Source: Paludibacteraceae bacterium (lineage in GTDB: Bacteria; Bacteroidota; Bacteroidia; Bacteroidales; Paludibacteraceae). From it: 5,885 nt of DNA. The position numbers and the translations under genes were made by a program. Location: positions 1 to 5,885 of the forward strand of contig JAGCIZ010000260.1 of NCBI GenBank assembly GCA_017648235.1. The letters are read 5' to 3'. Positions 1 through 4,187 of the stretch are shown here, in pieces. The number at the start of each line of letters is the position of its first letter. The stretch's first letter is position 1. The notes beneath the pieces are model-generated. The model saw nothing but the letters and a program-made list of their open reading frames with translations, was not told where the DNA came from and made no database searches.

Positions 1-1430
1 CCCTTACCTGCTTGAAGCATAATTGTATGCATAACTGGTATTTTAAAGTTAGCAACATATTCAGTTGGACCAAGAACCACAGCTTCGTATGGATTTTCGC
101 GAGAAACTTCAACTCCACCAACTGACCAATGTGAGAATACGTGATCGTCGTCTGGTGTGGCTTCAAGTGTAACGGTTTCGCCCTCCATTATGGTGTTTGC
201 AGAAATTGTTGCTTCCAAACCACCATCACCAACCGAAACAGAAACCGCTACGTTTTGTGCTGTTCTAAAGTTTGCCACAAACTCAGTGTCTTCTATCAAT
301 GTTGCTGTATAAGGATTTTCACTAGACACTACCGAACCTTCTACAGTCCAGTTTTTGAAAATATAACCTGCATTTCTATTTGCTGTTAAAACTATTTCGT
401 TGTCAGTAGGGTCTTCATCTGTAATTTCAACTGTTCCCGCTCCAGCAGGATTTACAGAAGTAGTAGCCACAGGGAGCGAAGAAGTAATTTGCAACGTAAT
501 ATCACAAATACAACCAGAGTTTTGTAAAATAGTATTTCCGCTCGTAGTAGATCCACAAGGATCTAAACTTTCCCAGTCAATTTTGAAACGCAAACGATAC
601 AATCCGGGAGCTAAATCCGTTGGCAACGTCCACGATGGCATATTTTCTTTCGTCACCCCACAATCTTCAAGTGAAGCTTGTCCCTTACTATTAGTTCCTG
701 TTGATGCCCCTGTTGATGAGTAAAAATTATAACTTACCAATTCTCCATCAGTTGTTCCATCTGCATTTAATGTTTGATTGAAAACACCATCATTGTTGTA
801 GTCGATAAACACATATCCATGCATCCAAATTCCTTCCCAATCTAATGCAGAAAACGAGAGCGTAGAACCACTTGTTACTTGCAAAATAGACGAAGTTTTG
901 TCTTTATACACCGCATCGCTATACGAAGCTTGAATGCCTGATACAGAAAGAGATTTCTCTCCATTGGTCAAGGTAAAAGAATTTAATCTTCTCGACCTTG
1001 CGTAAGTCATATTGCCCGCAGAGGTACAATAACTCAAGTTTTTCATAAAGTTTGCCACCACAGTTGTTGCAGCATTAACGGTGATTGTAGCAGGATTGCT
1101 TAGCGATTGCACATTGCCATTCACTGTCCAATTCACAAACGTATAATTTGCATTTGGCGTAGCAGCTACAGAAACCGCAGTTCCAGGTTCCACTTCTTTG
1201 AAAGATGAAATCCCATCGATAGTGACCACACCACCTTCAGCAGGAGCTGCCGATGCCGACACCAAACATTGAACAGTTCTGTCGATTTTTATACTATCTA
1301 TCTCCGATACTTTATGAGTGAAAACCTCATTGCCTTTATAGATTTTCAACACTCGCTCATATTGCTGAGCAATAATTGCAGACGTCAGTGTAACCAGTAC
1401 TGCAACAAGGGTGATTAGTTTTGTTTTCAT
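1..1430 (-). CDS. Large secreted B-repeat / GEVED-domain surface protein, 3' end outside the window
   Basis: I translated the minus strand by hand from the ATG at 1430 and found no stop to position 1, giving 476 codons of an incomplete gene. Residues 1-22 are a signal peptide (MKTK, hydrophobic core, cleavage near AQQ). Residues 24-50 carry the short module shared with the three upstream secreted proteins (VLKIYKGNEVF, then VSEIDSIKI). Residues about 64-128 form a divergent InlB-type B-repeat (GGVVTI, ATPNANYTFVNW, closing VVANF). Residues about 134-316 resemble a GEVED domain: a YC start, ASYSD, then YVFIDYNNDGVF, GELVSY and LYRLRFKIDW. Two more B-repeats follow at about 321-388 and 396-462, each closing with VANF, and a fourth begins at 463. 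Such repeats are usually extracellular spacers in adhesins or surface enzymes; the specific ligand is unknown. The start lies 23 nt after the preceding stop with no terminator between, so the two are probably cotranscribed. Whether a sorting tail ends the protein cannot be seen. Confidence 0.9.
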   Translation of the reverse strand, partial: MKTKLITLVAVLVTLTSAIIAQQYERVLKIYKGNEVFTHKVSEIDSIKIDRTVQCLVSASAAPAEGGVVTIDGISSFKEVEPGTAVSVAATPNANYTFVNWTVNGNVQSLSNPATITVNAATTVVANFMKNLSYCTSAGNMTYARSRRLNSFTLTNGEKSLSVSGIQASYSDAVYKDKTSSILQVTSGSTLSFSALDWEGIWMHGYVFIDYNNDGVFNQTLNADGTTDGELVSYNFYSSTGASTGTNSKGQASLEDCGVTKENMPSWTLPTDLAPGLYRLRFKIDWESLDPCGSTTSGNTILQNSGCICDITLQITSSLPVATTSVNPAGAGTVEITDEDPTDNEIVLTANRNAGYIFKNWTVEGSVVSSENPYTATLIEDTEFVANFRTAQNVAVSVSVGDGGLEATISANTIMEGETVTLEATPDDDHVFSHWSVGGVEVSRENPYEAVVLGPTEYVANFKIPVMHTIMLQAGK

Positions 1431-1453
1431 ATTGTTATTTTGTTTTGTTTTTC

Positions 1454-1963
1454 TTATCGTTTGATGATTTTTTCAACCTTTATTTCGTTTGCAGTTTGAG
1501 CCACTACGATATAAATTCCATTGTGCAAATCAGATATGTTTAATTCCAATGTATTGCTGCCAGACATTTGCATTTTTGCACATACACCTTGCAAACTATA
1601 AACTTGAACAATGTTAATCAACTCGGTGCTTTCTACAACTACGCTTCCCGATTGAGGAATGTAAACAATGCTAGTTTCTGTAGGAAGCACATTCTCTTCT
1701 ACCATAGTGATTACAGTATTGCCAAACGTAATTACCCTTACATCATCGATAGCAAAGTTGATGTCCGAGCCTTGCGTTTTCACCACCATTTCGTCGTCCG
1801 ATGGGAACACGATTTTACAAATATCATCAATAGAAATTTCTTGCGGAGTAGACTCTCCTTGTAGAAAAACATTCATACTGTTTATCTCTTCTGCTGCGAG
1901 ATAACTCAAAGGCAACAGCAAAACTGCCAAAAGTATGCCTTTCAAACGGTTACATTTTTTCAT
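1454..1963 (-). CDS. Small secreted protein with a degenerate T9SS-type sorting tail
   Basis: This 169 aa protein starts MKK with a hydrophobic stretch (residues 9-22) and probable cleavage around AA-EE at 23-26, a type I signal peptide with no lipobox. Residues 30-53 and 59-80 look like two successive beta units ending in KIVF and VITF, of the sort found at the N-terminus of many Bacteroidota secreted proteins. Residues about 98-169 resemble the C-terminal (Por secretion tail) domain: VYSLQGVC, then a DLHNGIYIV strand and a basic end, KIIKR. The usual V-Y-P-N-P opening is degraded (IVYIPQSGSVVV), so I call it T9SS-like rather than certain. It resembles the 164 aa protein at 3605-4099 over its whole length, so the two are probable paralogs. 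It is first in a unit with its own promoter and is followed 23 nt later by the large B-repeat gene. No catalytic motif is visible; function is unknown. Confidence 0.88.
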   Translation of the reverse strand: MKKCNRLKGILLAVLLLPLSYLAAEEINSMNVFLQGESTPQEISIDDICKIVFPSDDEMVVKTQGSDINFAIDDVRVITFGNTVITMVEENVLPTETSIVYIPQSGSVVVESTELINIVQVYSLQGVCAKMQMSGSNTLELNISDLHNGIYIVVAQTANEIKVEKIIKR

Positions 1964-2000
1964 AAATATTTTTAATCTGCAAATAAAAAATAAAATCCCT

Positions 2001-2031
2001 CAAAGATAAGAATAAAAATTCTTTTCCCAAA
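2001..2031 (-). promoter_or_regulatory. Bacteroides-type promoter for the 169 aa / B-repeat unit
   Basis: The minus strand reads TTTG at 2031-2028, 19 nt of spacer, then TATCTTTG at 2008-2001. This matches the Bacteroidota primary sigma consensus (TTTG, 19-21 nt, TAnnTTTG) at every specified base. Transcription would begin a few bases past 2001, leaving a leader of about 30 nt before the ATG at 1963. The upstream element overlaps the T tract of the terminator for the preceding gene. Confidence 0.72.
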
Positions 2032-2082
2032 AAAAGAGAAAAAAGTGGAGAAGCAACACACCTCGCAACACCACTTTTTTCT
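2029..2082 (-). terminator. Intrinsic terminator after the 490 aa gene (potentially bidirectional)
   Basis: A perfect 12-bp inverted repeat pairs 2037-2048 with 2071-2082 (AGAAAAAAGTGG and its complement) around a 22-nt loop. On the minus strand the stem is followed by C and then seven T (2035-2029), the layout of a rho-independent terminator for the gene ending at 2129. The stem is A/T-rich and the loop large, so strength is uncertain. The plus-strand reading also ends in a T-rich arm, but no plus-strand gene needs it. Confidence 0.65.
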
Positions 2083-2100
2083 ATATCCTTTTCTTTTCTC

Positions 2101-2120
2101 CTCCCCTCGCTCTAGGGGAG
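2101..2120. other. GC-rich 7-bp hairpin just past the FISUMP gene stop
   Basis: CTCCCCT (2101-2107) and AGGGGAG (2114-2120) pair perfectly around a 6-nt loop. On the minus strand it begins 9 nt after the TAA at 2131-2129 and has no T run behind it, so it is not a normal terminator for that gene. On the plus strand it is followed by CAG and seven T, which would make it a terminator for antisense transcription. A GC-rich stem-loop close behind the C-terminal domain also recalls the hairpin found downstream of variable repeats in some DGRs; that reading is inference. Confidence 0.6.
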
Positions 2121-2128
2121 CAGTTTTT

Positions 2129-3601
2129 TTATAAATCCTTAACCAAACGCACACTGCGACCTATATCACTAGCGTCATCACCGTGGTACGCGCCTGCAGA
2201 ACCAAAACCAAAATAAAAGCACCACTTATAAACAGGTCTATACGGAGTAGAGGAATTATAAAGACCACCAGCATAATTGTCCACATCAGAACCATCACGA
2301 ACACCAGCAGCAGGGAGAAACACAGCACCTGCAGATTCCATTTTTGACCACTCAGCTGCAGTAAAGGTTTGATAAGCCGAATAATAATCTACACCCCATT
2401 CACTGTGGAAACCTGACTTGAAAGTTACACCATCAGGACATGACCAACCATCAGGAAGAAATATCAAGCCATTCACTCCATTCACCTGAGCTACACCCTT
2501 GAGAGAAGAGGCGTTAGTACGAGTACTGAGAAGATAAAGCCACTCATCATCTGTCAATGTACGCCACGTATTAGGAGCATCATCTCCAATCTGATTCGTA
2601 CCCCAATCGACAAAAGGGGAATAAAAACTTGCTGTAGGACTACTGCCTGTACCAAAACCAAATAGGTCCAACCAACCATTATAATCAGCTGCTACATTTC
2701 TATTTGCATCGCCGATATAATCAGTTTGACTTTCTGCAAAACGCCACTCATCATTCGCAGGATGATACTGCAAGTTTCCAGGTGAAAAGGCTACTTGCTT
2801 ATCTGCTGATACAGAGAAAGCGCCGATACCCTTAGAAGCAGCAGGCGTAGAAGTAGCTGCACACACACCACGCACGGATCGCCCATAGGAGCGGCTGCCG
2901 TAGTCCCAATGCACACCGCCCGAATAGAAGTAGAGGTCGTAGGCGCTGTACGAATAGCTCGTACCGAGCGAACTCGACCAATAGTGGCCGTCCGACCCTA
3001 CGCTGCTCAAACCACTATTGTTGCGATAGCCAGCAGCAGGGAGAAAGATGGAGTTGCCGTTAGGACCTTCTACATTCCAGCCATTAACGTCATTCAATGT
3101 GGTCCACGTCCAAGTACATTCAGTTCGTAGTTCATCTTGTTCGGATCTTGTTGGCATTCGCCAAGAGCCACCCATATTTACAAATGCGGCATCGTCTTCT
3201 TTGTCGAGAACGGTTTTGTTATCTACGGTACCGTAATCACTATCAGTGCAATATTTGGTCATTGTATCACCTGAACCATTACACCATTTATAGGTGCTCC
3301 AACTGTAAGTAGTTTTTGGAGAAGTTTCGCCCCAAGCGTAGTAGTTACCATACTCTTCGGGTTTAGTTGCTCCTACGTTGCAGGTTGCCCATCTCAAGCC
3401 ACTTGGTAAGCCAAGATCTACCCATTCGTAGCCGTTTTCTATGCCGGTAGTAGGCGCCACAAACGAGATACTATCCACGTCGTTTATCAAAAACTCGGTG
3501 GCAGAGCCATCGGTTTTGTACACATAAAACTTGCTTTGAGCCACAGCAGCTATTGCTAGCAAAACGATACTAAAAACAAGAAAAAGTTTTTTCATAAGCA
3601 T
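2129..3601 (-). CDS. Secreted protein with two FISUMP (C-type-lectin-like) domains, possible DGR target
   Basis: The 490 aa product begins MLMKKLFLVF with a type I signal peptide ending near AVAQ (residue 22) and no lipobox Cys. Residues 24-47 are the shared N-terminal module (FYVYKTDGS, then DVDSISF). Residues about 58-248 are a FISUMP domain: YEWVDLGLPSGLRWATCNVGA, YYAWGETSP, GGSWRMPT, IFLPAAG, YWSSS, and GRSVR at 240-244. Residues about 258-490 form a second, divergent copy: VAFSPGNLQYHP, WRFAE, DLFGFGTG, FLPAAG, GRSVRLVKDL. FISUMP domains are widespread in Bacteroidota secreted proteins and are thought to adopt a C-type-lectin-like fold. A ligand-binding role is likely; no enzyme active site is evident. 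Unlike its small neighbour it has no T9SS tail, so its final location is unclear. The first ATG lies 3 nt after the upstream stop (translational coupling likely); the ATG at 3595 (MKKL) is an equally good start. The end of domain 1 differs sharply in base composition from the rest. Confidence 0.92.
   Translation of the reverse strand: MLMKKLFLVFSIVLLAIAAVAQSKFYVYKTDGSATEFLINDVDSISFVAPTTGIENGYEWVDLGLPSGLRWATCNVGATKPEEYGNYYAWGETSPKTTYSWSTYKWCNGSGDTMTKYCTDSDYGTVDNKTVLDKEDDAAFVNMGGSWRMPTRSEQDELRTECTWTWTTLNDVNGWNVEGPNGNSIFLPAAGYRNNSGLSSVGSDGHYWSSSLGTSYSYSAYDLYFYSGGVHWDYGSRSYGRSVRGVCAATSTPAASKGIGAFSVSADKQVAFSPGNLQYHPANDEWRFAESQTDYIGDANRNVAADYNGWLDLFGFGTGSSPTASFYSPFVDWGTNQIGDDAPNTWRTLTDDEWLYLLSTRTNASSLKGVAQVNGVNGLIFLPDGWSCPDGVTFKSGFHSEWGVDYYSAYQTFTAAEWSKMESAGAVFLPAAGVRDGSDVDNYAGGLYNSSTPYRPVYKWCFYFGFGSAGAYHGDDASDIGRSVRLVKDL
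2304..2320 (-). repeat. 17-nt direct repeat, copy in FISUMP domain 2
   Basis: The plus strand reads CCAGCAGCAGGGAGAAA, identical to 3030-3046. It encodes the FLPAAG motif in the second domain, with the same synonymous codons as in the first. It could mark a partial gene-internal duplication or a conserved edge of the variable segment. Confidence 0.8.
2870..2989 (-). other. Candidate DGR variable region at the end of FISUMP domain 1
   Basis: This covers residues 205-244 of the 490 aa protein, from GHYWSSS to GRSVR. I count 71 G/C in 120 nt (59%), well above the surrounding A/T-rich gene. The coding strand contains no AA dinucleotide. About sixteen positions hold Tyr, Ser, Gly, Asp, His, Arg or Ala on codons ending in C or T, all reachable from AAC or AAT by changing adenines. 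The interleaved constant codons (TCG, CTC, TTC, GTG, TGG) contain no A. This is the expected product of adenine mutagenesis of an Asn-rich template. No template repeat or reverse transcriptase is in the window, and FISUMP domains without DGRs can also be Tyr/Ser-rich. Confidence 0.45.
3030..3046 (-). repeat. 17-nt direct repeat, copy in FISUMP domain 1
   Basis: Identical to 2304-2320. It encodes FLPAAG of the first domain, about 40 nt upstream (in coding sense) of the candidate variable segment at 2870-2989. Confidence 0.8.
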
Positions 3602-3604
3602 TTT

Positions 3605-4099
3605 TTATTTTTTAATAAATTTCACCATCTGGTTGTTTACTTTCAGAAAGTAGGTATTGGGCACAAGTGCAGAAACATTCATTCTATTTCCCACGCTTTG
3701 CAACACACACTGCCCGCTGAGGTTGTACACCGTAAGCACTACATTTTCTGCTGCGCCTGCTATATGCAGTTCATGCTGCACTGGGTTTGGAAAAACATAA
3801 ACTCTGGTTTCGGCCTCTGCCACCGATTCCAAACCGGTAGGCAAAAGATTACGCTCGCCAAACAACACACAACGCAAACCCGTAACGTCGGGGTGTTCGC
3901 CTTTGCGGTCGATCGTCATCGACGAAGTTTCTGCTCCTTGCACAAAAGTGATTTTTTGCACTGTAGCCATTTCGTAAACCAGTTCACTACCATCGGCACT
4001 AATGGCTATCACTGCCGGCACCTCCTCTGCCAAACTCGCACTCGCATAACACATAAGCGCCACCAAAAACAGCATGATTTTTTTCATAACTATTGTCAT
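3605..4099 (-). CDS. Small secreted protein with a T9SS type A sorting tail
   Basis: The open frame gives 164 aa from the ATG at 4099. The ATG at 4087 (MKKIMLFLVALM, 160 aa) is more likely the true start: it gives a standard signal peptide ending near SLA-EE, and it lies 39 nt from the promoter -7 element, almost the same spacing as in the downstream unit. Residues 27-52 (numbered from 4099) are the shared module, with SADGSELVYEM and VQKITF. Residues about 98-164 fit the Por secretion tail: RVYVFPNPVQHELHI, LTVYNLSGQCVLQ, INVSAL-type strand, YFLKV, and a basic end FIKK. This tail directs T9SS cargo through the outer membrane and is normally attached to a large passenger; here only about 70 residues lie between signal peptide and tail, and no catalytic motif is visible. 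The stop is 3 nt before the FISUMP gene. It resembles the 169 aa protein further left over its full length. Function unknown. Confidence 0.9.
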   Translation of the reverse strand: MTIVMKKIMLFLVALMCYASASLAEEVPAVIAISADGSELVYEMATVQKITFVQGAETSSMTIDRKGEHPDVTGLRCVLFGERNLLPTGLESVAEAETRVYVFPNPVQHELHIAGAAENVVLTVYNLSGQCVLQSVGNRMNVSALVPNTYFLKVNNQMVKFIKK

Positions 4100-4125
4100 G
4101 TTTTTTTCATCTTAATTTCTGCTGA

Positions 4126-4133
4126 CAAAAGTA
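4126..4133 (-). promoter_or_regulatory. Bacteroides-type -7 element for the small-tail / FISUMP unit
   Basis: The minus strand reads TACTTTTG, a full match to TAnnTTTG, lying 39 nt before the ATG at 4087 and directly behind the clpB terminator. I see no TTTG at the expected 19-21 nt upstream, so the promoter is only half supported by sequence. Confidence 0.5.
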
Positions 4134-4135
4134 AT

Positions 4136-4171
4136 AAAAAAAAGAGCAACTCTTACCGAGTTGATCTTTTT
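4136..4171 (-). terminator. Intrinsic terminator of clpB
   Basis: A 6-bp stem (CAACTC at 4147-4152 with GAGTTG at 4158-4163, 5-nt loop) extends after one G-A mismatch through seven or more A-T/G-C pairs. On the minus strand it is followed by a run of eight T (4143-4136). It starts about 20 nt past the clpB stop. The flanking A and T runs make it plausible in both directions. Confidence 0.8.
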
Positions 4172-4187
4172 CTTTGCCTTTGTTCTA

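Noticed and set aside
141..723. Two plus-strand open frames (141-389 and 400-723)
   Set aside because: Both lie antisense to the B-repeat gene, whose minus frame is uninterrupted and has recognisable domains. Their translations are low-complexity shadows.
1972..2154. Minus-strand open frame of 60 codons between the FISUMP gene and the 169 aa gene
   Set aside because: It runs through the hairpin, the terminator and the promoter, overlaps the FISUMP C-terminus out of frame, and encodes Lys/Phe-rich sequence typical of translated terminators.
4096..4110. ATG at 4110 with a four-codon frame (MKKT, stop) overlapping the ATG at 4099
   Set aside because: It looks like an upstream mini-cistron, but A-rich sequence makes such frames by chance and there is no ribosome-site or conservation evidence.
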